DNA of 64,000 bases from an uncultured Bacteroidia bacterium (GCA_902786745.1 CADADR010000002.1:1-64000); one strand, 5' to 3'. Positions 1 to 8,469 are shown, numbered from the stretch's first letter. Program-made: numbers and translations. Notes: generated by a model not told the origin, from the sequence alone.

Positions 1-1
1 T

Positions 2-193
2 TGGCACCAAGGCCTTGGCGATTCCCACACGGTAGGATGGGTAGGCCCCGTCTATACCTTCCGCGCGCCCAAGGTGTTTCAGTTCCAGATAGGAATGGGC
101 TACAAAGCCAACTACGGCCCGGCCGCCACCTCCGAGATGCGCAAGGTCCCTGTTGGCCTAATGTATAGCATTGGCGTGTATTTCCCGATCTAA
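2..193 (+). CDS. C-terminal fragment of an outer-membrane beta-barrel-like protein
   Basis: The frame is open from the window edge to a TAA at 191-193 and gives the last 63 residues of a protein that starts outside the window. The fragment alternates hydrophobic and polar residues (for example VFQFQIGMGYKANYG and GLMYSIGVYFPI) and ends on an aromatic-rich strand. That is the usual pattern of the last strands of an outer-membrane barrel. No family can be named from so short a piece. The following 290 bases hold no convincing gene. Confidence 0.5.
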   Translation, partial: WHQGLGDSHTVGWVGPVYTFRAPKVFQFQIGMGYKANYGPAATSEMRKVPVGLMYSIGVYFPI

Positions 194-487
194 TGACATT
201 TACCAACACCGTGTCGATTATGGACAAGTCGTTGCTGTCTATTTATTAGCGACATCACTTTGTAGCGGGTTGAAGGGATTGCCCAAACGGGACTTCGGCA
301 TCCTGACAACCCGAAAAACAAGTCAATCAAGTATAATTAGAGCACCCTCGATATCGCAATGTGATTTGTAGGATTATGTGGCCCTATTGGTTTTGGAATT
401 AGCATGGTATATTTTGTAACCGATCTGGCAACAGACAGTTTTAATGGTTGGGGTAAAATCCAGTATTGAGAATAGAAAGGATTGAAT
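194..487. other. AT-rich intergenic region with no gene seen
   Basis: This stretch separates the barrel fragment from the small membrane-protein cluster. The only open frame here is out of phase with both neighbours and has no exported or domain-like features. No exact TAnnTTTG element was found; the closest string is around 411-419 (TATATTTTG, one base too long). A promoter for the first copy of the small-protein family is probably here but cannot be fixed. Confidence 0.5.
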
Positions 488-888
488 ATGAGGTTTCTGG
501 AATATCTCTTTTTCAAATACTACTACTTTCAAGTTAAAGTAGGCAATGCGATTATAGCTGAATATACGGCGATCATTCTTATCTCTATGATTATCGAGTT
601 CATCTATTTAGATATTTTGAGTACATATTTCTTTTTTTTCCCTTCAAGCAAGAATTATTCTGGGCCCGGCATACAGAGTATAATAATCTAATCCTATTTA
701 TATTATCTATTATCTTGTTGTATTTTTTGCTTGTCCATAAACATAAATATGTAAAGATATTGGAGAATAATAAAGCAAAGTGGAAAGGAAAAAAGACACT
801 TGGAGCGGTCTTGTTCGCCGTGCTTCCTTTTGTTGTTTTCTTTTTCGAATTATATATAAAAATGCTAATGAACCAAGGAAAATTGTAA
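488..888 (+). pseudogene. Small membrane protein family, copy 1, frameshifted
   Basis: From ATG 488 the frame runs MRFLEYLFFKYYYFQ and stops at 689-691. The C-terminal half of the family (ILFILSIILLYFLL, then WKGKKTLGAVLF, then YIKMLMNQGKL) continues in another frame to TAA 886-888. The frames meet if one T is added to the T8 run at 632-639, which would give a protein of about 133 residues, close to the 129 of copy 2. So this is a one-base loss in a homopolymer: slippage, phase variation or a sequencing error. The intact form would have three hydrophobic segments. The family and its function are not recognised. It lies 5 nt before copy 2. Confidence 0.65.
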
Positions 889-893
889 AGGCT

Positions 894-1283
894 ATGAAGT
901 TTTTAGAATATCTTTTCTTTAAGTATTACAACTGGCAAGTTAAGGTTGGCAACGGTGATATGCCGACCTTTGCATCAACTATATCTATCGCTTTTATAAC
1001 AATGCTTTATATTGCTGATATTCTCATGACATATATATTCTACTTTTCATCAAGCGACATCGAATTACCAAAATATTGTCTATCATTGATATTTGTTCTT
1101 TTGTGTGTGATATTATACTTTTTCTTTTCATACAAAGGAAAGGATATTCAAATTATGGAAGCGCACAAAGGCGAGTGGACCGGGAAGAAGCACTTGGGGG
1201 CAATTCTTTTTCCAGTTATTGCTATCGTTTGGTTTGCCGTGGCTATGTACATCAAAATGCTTATTAATGAGGGCAGAATCTGA
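894..1283 (+). CDS. Small membrane protein family, copy 2 (intact)
   Basis: Protein of 129 residues starting MKFLEYLFFKYYNWQVKVG. ATG 894 is chosen because copies 1 and 3 start with the same peptide, although the frame is open further upstream. Hydrophobic segments lie at about residues 27-50, 60-78 and 102-121, with a charged stretch (YKGKDIQIMEAHKGEWTGKK) before the last one. It ends YIKMLINEGRI, like its neighbours. It is the most divergent of the three copies and the only one with the full layout in one frame. It starts 5 nt after copy 1, so the two probably share a transcript. Function unknown. Confidence 0.7.
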   Translation: MKFLEYLFFKYYNWQVKVGNGDMPTFASTISIAFITMLYIADILMTYIFYFSSSDIELPKYCLSLIFVLLCVILYFFFSYKGKDIQIMEAHKGEWTGKKHLGAILFPVIAIVWFAVAMYIKMLINEGRI

Positions 1284-1307
1284 AAAAAGTTTTTTTATCT
1301 GCACACC

Positions 1308-1338
1308 TTTGGCGGTTTCATAAAAAGCGTTATATTTG
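1308..1338 (+). promoter_or_regulatory. Bacteroidota-type promoter for copy 3
   Basis: TTTG at 1308-1311 and TATATTTG at 1331-1338, 19 bases apart, match the Bacteroides -33/-7 consensus (TTTG and TAnnTTTG) closely. The -7 element lies 22 nt before ATG 1361. Confidence 0.75.
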
Positions 1339-1360
1339 CATGTGAAACAACTCGATAACT

Positions 1361-1711
1361 ATGAAATTCCTTGAATATCTTTTCTTCAAGTATTATTACT
1401 TCCAGGTAAGGGTGGGAGACGGAGTCGTTGCAGAGTATTCTGCGCTCCTGTTTATTTGTTTCATTATCGAGTTCATCTATTTAGATATTTTGAGTACATA
1501 TTTCTTTTTTTTCCCTTCAAGCAAGAATTATTCTGGGCCCGGCATACAGAGTATAATAATCAAACACAAATACGAAAGAATCTTAGAGGAAAACGAAGAC
1601 CGATGGAAGGGAAAGAAGAATCTGGGAGCGGTTTTGTTCGCCGTGTTTCCTTTTGTTGTTTTCTTTTTCGAATTATATATAAAAATGCTAATGAACCAAG
1701 GAAAATTGTAA
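1361..1711 (+). CDS. Small membrane protein family, copy 3, internally deleted
   Basis: Protein of 116 residues (MKFLEYLFFKYYYFQVRVG ... YIKMLMNQGKL). It shares two near-perfect DNA blocks with copy 1: 99 identical bases (1463-1561 against 590-688) and 89 identical bases (1647-1735 against 824-912). It carries the same T8 run (1505-1512) that breaks copy 1, but also lacks the 50 bases at 689-738 of copy 1. Minus one and minus fifty together remove 17 codons, so the frame is restored at the cost of the second hydrophobic segment. Whether the shortened protein works is unknown. It has its own promoter. Confidence 0.6.
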   Translation: MKFLEYLFFKYYYFQVRVGDGVVAEYSALLFICFIIEFIYLDILSTYFFFFPSSKNYSGPGIQSIIIKHKYERILEENEDRWKGKKNLGAVLFAVFPFVVFFFELYIKMLMNQGKL

Positions 1712-1716
1712 AGGCT

Positions 1717-1735
1717 ATGAAGTTTTTAGAATATC
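1717..1735 (+). pseudogene. Start of a fourth family copy, cut off after 19 bases
   Basis: Six bases after copy 3 the sequence repeats the spacing and opening of copy 2 exactly (AAAGGCTATGAAGTTTTTAG and on to GAATATC). It then turns into the hairpin element at 1736. The rest of the gene is not found downstream. Confidence 0.6.
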
Positions 1736-1895
1736 AGTTCTGGCGGATTTGCAATCCGCCAGCCTTGAATATCAGCATTTGTAATGCGAGAAAAAAGGCT
1801 TGTGTAATTGTATGAAAACCATTATCTTTGCCACCGAAACAAGAAAAAGCCATGAGAGCCAGTGTTAACATAGGGGATTGCAAATCCCCGAGTTC
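1736..1895. repeat. REP-like element with three short hairpins
   Basis: Three perfect small inverted repeats lie in a row: GGCGGATT-TGC-AATCCGCC (about 1743-1761), GCATT-TGT-AATGC (about 1778-1790), and GGGGATT-GCA-AATCCCC (about 1873-1889). The first and last share the core GGATT...AATCC. Such palindromes are typical of REP elements mobilised by TnpA-REP (Y1) transposases in Bacteroidota, but no transposase is in the window. A TATCTTTG string at 1823-1830 could be a promoter inside the element. Confidence 0.55.
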
Positions 1896-1949
1896 AGCCC
1901 CAGGGTCTTCAAACGGAAGAAAAAAGAAGAAAAAGAAGAATAAAAACAA

Positions 1950-1977
1950 AAAAGCTCCGAGAAACCTCGGAGCTTTT
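1950..1977. terminator. Bidirectional terminator downstream of rplS
   Basis: A 12-bp perfect stem (AAAAGCTCCGAG with CTCGGAGCTTTT) and a 4-base loop end in T-rich DNA on both strands. It lies 23 nt after the rplS stop codon. Confidence 0.85.
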
Positions 1978-1999
1978 CTTTTTCGTTGCCAGTGAAGGA

Positions 2000-2353
2000 T
2001 TACTTCTTGAGTTCCTTGATCTTGGCCTTCTTGCCGCGCAAACCACGCAGATAGTAGATGCGTGACTTGCGGACTGCACCCTGCTTGTTGAGCTCAATGT
2101 TCTCAATCATGGGGGAGGCAATCGGGAAACATCTTTCAACACCGATGTTATTCGAAATCTTACGGATGGTGAAAGTGCCCACCTTACCTTGGCCGCTACG
2201 CTTCAGGACGATGCCCTGGAACTTCTGCAGACGCTCTTTTTGTCCTTCAACAATCTTGTAGGTCACCGTGATGGTGTCGCCTGTCTTGAACTTCGGAAAA
2301 TCTTTTACAACGATCTGATCTTCAACGAATTGAATTAATGCTTGTTTGCTCAT
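2000..2353 (-). CDS. rplS: 50S ribosomal protein L19
   Basis: Protein of 117 residues, the normal L19 length, located at the 30S-50S interface of the ribosome. Family signatures are present: KFKTGDTITVTYKIVEG, KERLQKFQGIVLKR and SGQGKVGTFTIRKISNNIGVERCFP. ATG at 2353 gives the standard opening MSKQALIQFVEDQ. The longer open frame upstream is not coding because a -7 element lies inside it (2394-2401). It follows trmD by 77 nt, keeping half of the common rpsP-rimM-trmD-rplS order. Confidence 0.95.
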   Translation of the reverse strand: MSKQALIQFVEDQIVVKDFPKFKTGDTITVTYKIVEGQKERLQKFQGIVLKRSGQGKVGTFTIRKISNNIGVERCFPIASPMIENIELNKQGAVRKSRIYYLRGLRGKKAKIKELKK

Positions 2354-2393
2354 TTTATATGATTTTTGTATATTTTTCTCCAAAAAGTGGGTG

Positions 2394-2401
2394 CAAAAAT
2401 A
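2394..2401 (-). promoter_or_regulatory. -7 element of an rplS promoter
   Basis: TATTTTTG on the minus strand, 40 nt before the rplS start. It would allow rplS to be transcribed apart from trmD. Confidence 0.5.
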
Positions 2402-2430
2402 CAAATAATTTCAATACGTAGCGAAGATTA

Positions 2431-3120
2431 TCAGCTTTTTTTGAAAATTTCGTACATTTCAGGTCGACGTTCCTTGGTGCGCGCTATGGCTTGCTCCAGT
2501 CTCCAGTCGTTGATGAGCTTGTCGTTGCCCGACAAAAGCACCTCAGGGACATCCCATCCTTTGTAACTGCGCGGGCGGGTGTAGACGGGTGGCGACACCA
2601 AGCCGTCCTGGAAGGAGTCGGAGAGGGCAGAGGTCTCGTCGCCCAAGGCGCCGGGGATGAGGCGCACCAGGCTGTCGACCAAGACGGCCGCACCTAGTTC
2701 TCCTCCGGAGAGGACGTAGTTGCCAATGCTGATCTCTTTGGTAATCAGGTGCTCACGGATGCGCTCGTCGATGCCTTTGTAGTGCCCGCAAAGGATGATG
2801 ATGTTCTCTTTCATGGAGAGTTGGTTGCACAAAGGCTGGTCCAAAAGCTCGCCGTCGGGGCTCATATAGATGACCTCGTCGTAGTCGCGTTGGCTCTTCA
2901 GGTGGCTGATGCAGTTGTCGACCGGCTCGATCATCATCACCATGCCGGCTCCTGCGGCAAAGCTGTAGTCGTCCACCTTGTGGTGCTTGTCGGTGCTGTA
3001 GTCACGAAGGTTATGAAGCCCGATCTCCACGATGCCTTTGTTGATGGCACGCTTGATGATGGACTCCGTGAAGGGACCTTCAAACATTTCGGGGAAGACG
3101 GCAATGATGTCGATGCGCAT
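2431..3120 (-). CDS. trmD: tRNA (guanine-N1)-methyltransferase
   Basis: Protein of 229 residues that methylates G37 of tRNAs reading CNN codons, using S-adenosylmethionine, and so guards against frameshifting. The start [17 protein letters not shown] is the family opening, so ATG 3120 is preferred over the upstream in-frame ATG. Other signatures are [33 protein letters not shown] and [14 protein letters not shown]; the last lies at the deep trefoil knot that binds the methyl donor. The C terminus ([19 protein letters not shown]) also fits. It is upstream of rplS on the same strand. Confidence 0.95.
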   Translation of the reverse strand: MRIDIIAVFPEMFEGPFTESIIKRAINKGIVEIGLHNLRDYSTDKHHKVDDYSFAAGAGMVMMIEPVDNCISHLKSQRDYDEVIYMSPDGELLDQPLCNQLSMKENIIILCGHYKGIDERIREHLITKEISIGNYVLSGGELGAAVLVDSLVRLIPGALGDETSALSDSFQDGLVSPPVYTRPRSYKGWDVPEVLLSGNDKLINDWRLEQAIARTKERRPEMYEIFKKS

Positions 3121-3143
3121 GGCTTGGCTTTTGGAATTTTTTG

Positions 3144-3151
3144 CAAAAGTA
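3144..3151 (-). promoter_or_regulatory. -7 element of the trmD promoter
   Basis: TACTTTTG on the minus strand, 24 nt before the trmD start. It faces the plus-strand promoter of the S8 protease, so the two form a compact divergent pair. Confidence 0.55.
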
Positions 3152-3173
3152 GGCATTTTGCCTGAAACTACGT

Positions 3174-3201
3174 TTTGTGTTGGGAAAAATCGTTATTTTT
3201 G
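3174..3201 (+). promoter_or_regulatory. Promoter of the S8 protease gene
   Basis: TTTG at 3174-3177 and TATTTTTG at 3194-3201. The 16-base gap is shorter than the usual 19-21, so the -33 assignment is less certain than the -7. The start codon is at 3251. Confidence 0.5.
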
Positions 3202-3250
3202 CCCGATTTTTATCACCTAATTCTGTGTTTATTATCAAAATTCAATAGCA

Positions 3251-4903
3251 ATGAGAAAGCTTTCATTTTTACTGTTGTTTCTAGCGGTCACGATGTTTGC
3301 GCAAGCCCAGGTCGCGACCAACATTTATTGGGTGCAGTTCACCGATAAGAACAACTCGCCCTATTCCATCGACAACCCTGAGGCCTATCTGAGCCAAAGG
3401 GCTTTGCAACGTCGTGCCAACTTGGGTATCGCCATCGATGAGTACGACATCCCTGTCAACCCGCAATACCTGCAGGCAGTGGCCGATTGCGGTGCCCAGC
3501 TGCTCAACCCCTCCAAGTGGTTGAATGGTGTCTCGGTTTACGTCACCGATCCAGCCGTGATCGAGGCCGTCAACGCCCTTGAGTTTGTGCAATCCGTGCG
3601 CAACTGCCCCAACGACTTGAAAGCCCAGGAGCAGAAAGAACGTTGGCTGGCCAACGAGATGAAGCCCTCTGCCGAGCCCAATCGTGGCACGAGAGGCTTC
3701 TACGGTGGAGCCGAGGCTCAGGCGAAGCAGCTCAATGTCGACATCTTGCATGAGATGGGCTTCGACGGCACTGGCGTCATCATTGCCGTCCTCGACGGTG
3801 GCTTTGAAGGCACGCCCGACCAGAACTGCTTCGACAATATGCGCGAAGAAGGTCGTCTGCTCGGCACACGTGAGTTCGTGTACGGTTCCACGACGGTGTA
3901 TTCACAGAGCACGCACGGCACTTCATGCCTGAGTACCATGGGTGCCTACGACCCCAACCAAATGGTGGGAACGGCTCCTAAGGCCTCCTATTACCTGATT
4001 CATACTGAGGATGGCAATAGCGAGAACATCATCGAGGAATACAACTGGGTGTCGGGCGCCGAGTGTGCCGACAGTCTGGGCGTGGATGTGTGTTCCACCT
4101 CTTTGGGTTACATCGACTTTGACATGGGACAGTGGAACCACCCCTTTGAGCATTATGATGGACATACCGCCCCGATGTCGATTGGCTGTGAGATTGCCGC
4201 TAGCCGTGGCATGATCTGCATGAATGCCGCTGGCAACGAGGGCGATGGCACCTGCACCTTGGGCATCCCTGCCGATGCCGAACACATAGTCACTGTTGGT
4301 GCAGTTGATGCCAATGGCGAGCGTGCCTATTTCAGCTCCGTGGGTCCCACCTACGACGGCCGTATCAAGCCTGATGTGATGGCTATGGGACAAGGCACCT
4401 ACGTGGCTTCGGGTTACGGCAGCTGGTGGCCTTATTACAATGGCGACGGCACTTCGTTTGCCACGCCTGTGTTGGCTGGCGCCGTGGCCTGTCTGCGTCA
4501 AGCCCGCCCATATTCTTCGGTTCAGGAGATCTGCGATGCACTCCGTGCTTGCGGCAACCGTGCCGAGAATCCCGATAACTACTATGGCTATGGCATCCCC
4601 GACTTTAGCCAGGCCTTGGAAGTGCTGAGTGTCAATGAACCTATAGGGAACACACCTGCCCATATCATTTCGGTGTACCCCAATCCTTCCCACGGTGAGG
4701 TGCATGTGGCACTGAATGACCTCCATAAGGCAGATCTTACCGTCTTTGACTTCATGGGTCGCAAGCTGTATTCCTATAGCTTCAATGGTTTGAATCACAC
4801 TACGTTTGAGCGTTACCTCAACACGCTGGAATCGGGTGTGTATTTCATCAATGCCGTGTCGGAGTCAGGCAGCGAGACGCTGAAGCTGGTGCTGACGAAA
4901 TAA
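3251..4903 (+). CDS. Subtilisin-like (S8) serine protease with T9SS sorting domain
   Basis: Exported protein of 550 residues: signal peptide 1-20, an inhibitor-like propeptide region to about 160, and an S8 catalytic domain of about 165-460. The triad is visible as Asp182 (IIAVLDGGF), His222 (STHGTS) and Ser402 (DGTSFATP), with Asn329 of NAAGNEG as the oxyanion residue. Residues from about 478 form a type A T9SS C-terminal domain (VYPNPSHGEV ... LESGVYFINA). It should pass the outer membrane through T9SS and become surface-bound or released. It is monocistronic, with its own promoter and terminator. Confidence 0.9.
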   Translation: MRKLSFLLLFLAVTMFAQAQVATNIYWVQFTDKNNSPYSIDNPEAYLSQRALQRRANLGIAIDEYDIPVNPQYLQAVADCGAQLLNPSKWLNGVSVYVTDPAVIEAVNALEFVQSVRNCPNDLKAQEQKERWLANEMKPSAEPNRGTRGFYGGAEAQAKQLNVDILHEMGFDGTGVIIAVLDGGFEGTPDQNCFDNMREEGRLLGTREFVYGSTTVYSQSTHGTSCLSTMGAYDPNQMVGTAPKASYYLIHTEDGNSENIIEEYNWVSGAECADSLGVDVCSTSLGYIDFDMGQWNHPFEHYDGHTAPMSIGCEIAASRGMICMNAAGNEGDGTCTLGIPADAEHIVTVGAVDANGERAYFSSVGPTYDGRIKPDVMAMGQGTYVASGYGSWWPYYNGDGTSFATPVLAGAVACLRQARPYSSVQEICDALRACGNRAENPDNYYGYGIPDFSQALEVLSVNEPIGNTPAHIISVYPNPSHGEVHVALNDLHKADLTVFDFMGRKLYSYSFNGLNHTTFERYLNTLESGVYFINAVSESGSETLKLVLTK

Positions 4904-4920
4904 GGAACATAAAAGAATCA

Positions 4921-4956
4921 AAAAAGGTGGGTCTCGATAGAGGCTCACCTTTTTTG
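4921..4956. terminator. Terminator between the convergent S8 protease and adhesin genes
   Basis: A 15-bp stem with two G-T wobbles (AAAAAAGGTGGGTCT with AGGCTCACCTTTTTT) and a 6-base loop. It has A/T tracts on both sides and so can serve both strands. Confidence 0.85.
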
Positions 4957-4972
4957 TTGTCTTGATTTGGCT

Positions 4973-7900
4973 TTATCTCTTGACGAAGCGCATCGTGTAC
5001 TTCTCGTCGATGCGGAGGAGGTAGAGGCCAGCCGACAGCTCGTCGATGTGGATCTCGCCCTCGTCCTGCAGCGTGACGGCCATGACCTTCATGCCCATGG
5101 CGTTGAAGATGCTGATTTCATGCTCGCCTTCCAGACCCTCTATACGGATCTTGTCGTTGGCGGGGTTGGGGTAGAGGCTGACGTTCTCGAAGCCCTCTTC
5201 GTCGACCCCCGTGCCTTCGAAGAAGGCGGCGAGGACGATGTCGTGGTCGACGAGGATTTCTCTGGGATTATCGGTGTTGCCGTCGCCCCATTTCTTAAAG
5301 TAGTAGCCGTCGGCAGGGATGGCGGCAAGGGAAGCCGTGGCTCCTGCGTTATAGGTGCCTGCGCCGATGATGAAGCCTTGCGTCTCGTCATAATACACGG
5401 TGACGGTGTATGTCACGGTCGGGTTAGTGGAGAACGATGCAACGTATTCGGCATCGCCAGTGACGGTGATGGTGCGCGGGTTGTTCATGTCGCCGTCTTG
5501 CCATCCTGAGAAATAGAAGCCCTGGTTGGGCGAGGCTCCGATGTTGATGATGGTGTTGACGGGATAGGTGCCGCCACCGAAGACGGTGCCCATGAGTGGG
5601 TTCTCGGACCTGACGGTGATGGTGTAGGTCTCGCCAGGTTGGACGGCCTCAAAGAGCGCGGTGAAGGTCATATCGCCGGTGACGGTGATGCTTCGCGGGT
5701 TGTCGGTGTTGCCATCGTCCCAGCTGCGGAAGGCTACGTTCTCGAACGGCGTGGCGCTGATTTCAATGGTGCTGCCTTGCGGATAGGTGCCGCCGCCGGT
5801 CACGGTGCCCAAAGCAGGATCGTTGGGCAGGACGGTGATGGTGTATTGTGGCGTGCCTTGGAGGTAGAACAAGGCCTTGTAGTTGGCGTTGCCCGTCACG
5901 GTGACGTTACGCGGGTTGCTGACGATGCCGTCGCTCCAGCAGAGGAAGATGTAGTTCTCGTTGGGCGTGGCTGTCAGTGAGGCGACGGTGCCGTAGTCGT
6001 AGATGCCTGCACCGGTCACGGTGCCGCCTTCCACGGGATCGCACTCGGTGGTGATTTCATATTGCAAAGGCGTGAAGACGGCGGTATAGGTGGCGTCGCC
6101 TTCGACGAAGATGCTACGCGGATTGGTGAGGTTGCCGTCGTTCCATTGGCTGAAGGTATAGCCAGTGTTGCTATGTGCGGTCAGGTGGACGGTAGAGCCG
6201 TAGTTATAGGTGCCGCCGCCGTTGACGGTGCCTGAGTTCTCAGGGTAGACCTCCGTGGTGATGACACACTGCCTGATCTCGAATTGGGCGGTGAAGGTGT
6301 GGTCTTCGGTGACGATGATGGTGCGCGGGTTGTCCATGATGCCGTCGTCCCAGCCAGCGAAGGCGAAGCCCATATAAGGTGTGGCTTCGATTTGGATGGT
6401 GTCGCCATAATAATAGGTGCCGCCGCCAGTCACGGTGCCCCAGCCGGGATGGTCGGAGATGACTTCGATGGTGTATTGGCTGATGGCGAAGAGGGCGATG
6501 AAGGTGCTGTCATGGGTGACGACGATGTCGCGCGGGTTGTCGACGAGGCCGTCGTTCCAGGTGAGGAACTCATGGCCAATGTTGGGGATGGCCTCGATTT
6601 GGATGGTGTCGCCAAAGGGGTAGGTGCCGCCACCGCTGACGGTGCCCCAGTCGGGGTTGTTGCTTTCGACGGTGATGGTGTAGAGCGTCAAGGATTCATC
6701 GACGTTCACATCGTCGATATACCAGTCGTGGCCATGATGGCCGCTGTATTTGAAGGCGAGATAGATGGTGTCGCCTTGGTATTCGGTGAGGTCGATATAG
6801 ATGGAGTCCCAAGTGTTGGAGGGATTGTCTTGCGACCATATCTCGGTGAAGTCGGAGAGCTCGGTGCCCGTGGTGGAGATCATCACCTGGCTGCTGGTGT
6901 AGCTGCTTGGGTTGACTTCCAAGGTCTTGAACGACACCCATGCCGAGTCGGAGTAGGACTGCAGGTAGAGTGGGGGTGTGATCAGCCAGCCTTCCTGGAT
7001 GTTGTCGAAGGCGAGGTGGCGTGCGCTGTAGTCATCGGTGGCCGCTTCGTCGTCGCTGCGTTCCCAGCCGATGGCGGTGTTGCCGTCGAAGTCGAGGACG
7101 GTCCAGTCAGCCCAGGTGCTGTCGGCTTCAAAGCCGTCGAACCAAGGCAATGCCAAAGGTTCCACTTGGGGCTGTGGTGTTTCGGAAGGAAGCACGACGA
7201 GGCCCGAGACGATGCATTCTTCGGGCTGATAGAGGACTTCGCCGTCTTTATAAACCGTTTGTGCATCTGTATAATAGACTCCGCTCTCGTTGACGACCAA
7301 ATTGCTGATTCCAGAGAGTTCGGGCAGGTCGAAGAGTATCTCGCCGTCTTGCCAAATATTGACAATGGTATCCGTCAAGGAAATCCCACTCCAATAGATG
7401 CTGCCTTCAAATGCTGCGATATGTCCGAAGTTGGCGTTTTCCAATTGGTAAATGATGGAGTCGTTTTGCCAGATGACACCATAAGTAAGGGAGTCGTTTT
7501 CAATCATGAATCCCGCTGCATAGAGGTTGTCGCCATCGAAGCAGATGCTTTGGATGCTCGAAGTGCTATCGGCCATCCAAAGCAGCAAGTCGTTTTTCCA
7601 AATGCTGGCATGGTAGAGGGAGTCGCTATTGAAGGCGATGGCACCGCCTGCATAAATGTCGCCCGTCGTTGCGTCGACGGCCAGGCTGTGAATGTGGCAC
7701 TCGTCTTCGTCGTGGTCGTAGGAATAGAGGAGCTCGCCGTTTTGCCAGATGTTGTTGAAGCCAGCCACTATCCAGTCGTTGCCGTTGAGGGCGATGTGGT
7801 CGAAATAGGTGCCATTGTCGGAGACGAACACGCAAGAGTCGTTCATCCAAACACGGCCATAGACGCCATCGGAGTTGAAGGCGGATCCGGCACCATAAAC

Positions 7901-8089
7901 AGTTCCGTCTTCCGCGACTTGTAAGCCTCTCAGCTGGATGTCGAGGCTGTCGGTGAGGCTATATAATAGCGTGTTGTTTTTCAATACCTTGCCAGTGGTA
8001 AAGTGATTGCCAGAGACATAAACGTCTTGTGCTTGAGCCAGTCCAAGGCAAAGGAACAAGGCGGCAAAAAGGGTGGTTATTTTTTTCAT
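4973..8089 (-). CDS. Large T9SS surface adhesin with cleaved-adhesin domain and seven InlB-type repeats
   Basis: Protein of 1038 residues starting MKKITTLFAALFLCLG (signal peptide). Residues about 22-300 form short repeats of the type YAGG...IWKND, probably a beta-propeller. Residues about 325-480 match the cleaved-adhesin or MAM-like fold (WFDGFE ... WERS ... GWLITPPL ... WYIDDV). Residues about 485-960 hold seven tandem repeats of about 68 residues (YTITV...GTVSGGGTY..G......A.P...H.F..W.DG..DNPR.I.V), matching the InlB B-repeat or Listeria-Bacteroides repeat class. A T9SS type A domain ends the protein (LYPNPANDKI). A role in surface attachment is inferred. Confidence 0.85.
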   Translation of the reverse strand: MKKITTLFAALFLCLGLAQAQDVYVSGNHFTTGKVLKNNTLLYSLTDSLDIQLRGLQVAEDGTVYGAGSAFNSDGVYGRVWMNDSCVFVSDNGTYFDHIALNGNDWIVAGFNNIWQNGELLYSYDHDEDECHIHSLAVDATTGDIYAGGAIAFNSDSLYHASIWKNDLLLWMADSTSSIQSICFDGDNLYAAGFMIENDSLTYGVIWQNDSIIYQLENANFGHIAAFEGSIYWSGISLTDTIVNIWQDGEILFDLPELSGISNLVVNESGVYYTDAQTVYKDGEVLYQPEECIVSGLVVLPSETPQPQVEPLALPWFDGFEADSTWADWTVLDFDGNTAIGWERSDDEAATDDYSARHLAFDNIQEGWLITPPLYLQSYSDSAWVSFKTLEVNPSSYTSSQVMISTTGTELSDFTEIWSQDNPSNTWDSIYIDLTEYQGDTIYLAFKYSGHHGHDWYIDDVNVDESLTLYTITVESNNPDWGTVSGGGTYPFGDTIQIEAIPNIGHEFLTWNDGLVDNPRDIVVTHDSTFIALFAISQYTIEVISDHPGWGTVTGGGTYYYGDTIQIEATPYMGFAFAGWDDGIMDNPRTIIVTEDHTFTAQFEIRQCVITTEVYPENSGTVNGGGTYNYGSTVHLTAHSNTGYTFSQWNDGNLTNPRSIFVEGDATYTAVFTPLQYEITTECDPVEGGTVTGAGIYDYGTVASLTATPNENYIFLCWSDGIVSNPRNVTVTGNANYKALFYLQGTPQYTITVLPNDPALGTVTGGGTYPQGSTIEISATPFENVAFRSWDDGNTDNPRSITVTGDMTFTALFEAVQPGETYTITVRSENPLMGTVFGGGTYPVNTIINIGASPNQGFYFSGWQDGDMNNPRTITVTGDAEYVASFSTNPTVTYTVTVYYDETQGFIIGAGTYNAGATASLAAIPADGYYFKKWGDGNTDNPREILVDHDIVLAAFFEGTGVDEEGFENVSLYPNPANDKIRIEGLEGEHEISIFNAMGMKVMAVTLQDEGEIHIDELSAGLYLLRIDEKYTMRFVKR

Positions 8090-8128
8090 TGTATGTGTAT
8101 TTCGAAATACTAATATGGTTTGAGTGGG

Positions 8129-8136
8129 CAAAAATA
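8129..8136 (-). promoter_or_regulatory. -7 element of the adhesin promoter
   Basis: TATTTTTG on the minus strand, 40 nt before the adhesin start at 8089. Confidence 0.55.
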
Positions 8137-8179
8137 GCAACTTTTTCTTGAAGAGTGTATAAATGACAAAGAAAATACC

Positions 8180-8187
8180 TATCTTTG
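8180..8187 (+). promoter_or_regulatory. -7 element of the B12-riboswitch transcript
   Basis: TATCTTTG lies immediately before the cobalamin aptamer, so transcription would begin about at its first helix. No good -33 TTTG was found at the usual distance. Confidence 0.65.
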
Positions 8188-8193
8188 CGGCCG

Positions 8194-8358
8194 ATAAGCG
8201 GTGCCGCGAGGCTCAATAGGGAATCGGGTGCAAATCCCGGACAGTTCCCGCTGCTGTAAGCTCTTCAGGCTGGCCACTATGCCACTGAAAACCTAGTCTT
8301 TCGGGAAGGCGGCCAGAACAAAGGAGTAAGTCAGAAGACCTGCCGCCTGTCGCTGAAA
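8194..8358 (+). ncRNA. Cobalamin riboswitch
   Basis: The core signatures are present in order: AATAGGGAA, CGGGTGCAAATCCCG, ACAGTTCCCGCTGCTGTAAG, GCCACTG, CGGGAAGGCGG, and the B12 box AAGTCAGAAGACCTGCC at about 8329-8345. This is the adenosyl/methylcobalamin aptamer of Bacteroidota, which lowers expression of B12-uptake genes when cobalamin is plentiful. About 110 nt separate it from ATG 8470, enough for an expression platform, but no classic T-tract terminator was seen. Control of translation is therefore more likely. It makes the following genes candidates for corrinoid capture. Confidence 0.95.
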
Positions 8359-8469
8359 CAAGGCTTTCGGGACAAGAGCTGGCTTTCCTTATATAGATTA
8401 AGGTGTACCCTCATATCCCCAAGCATTTTAATGTAATGGATTGAATGTCAAACCTAAAATTATATTATT

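Noticed and set aside
171..371. 66-residue plus-strand frame
   Set aside because: No ATG in a sensible position relative to a promoter, no similarity or signal features, and it overlaps the end of the barrel gene.
1734..1949. 71-residue minus-strand frame across the hairpin element
   Set aside because: It is low-complexity (poly-Phe/Leu from an A-rich run) and made by the REP-like palindromes and terminator A tract.
6284..7924. 546-residue open frame on the plus strand opposite the adhesin
   Set aside because: It mirrors the repeats of the minus-strand gene codon by codon, has biased Val/Gly/Asp composition and no signal or domain. It is an antisense shadow of GC-rich coding DNA.
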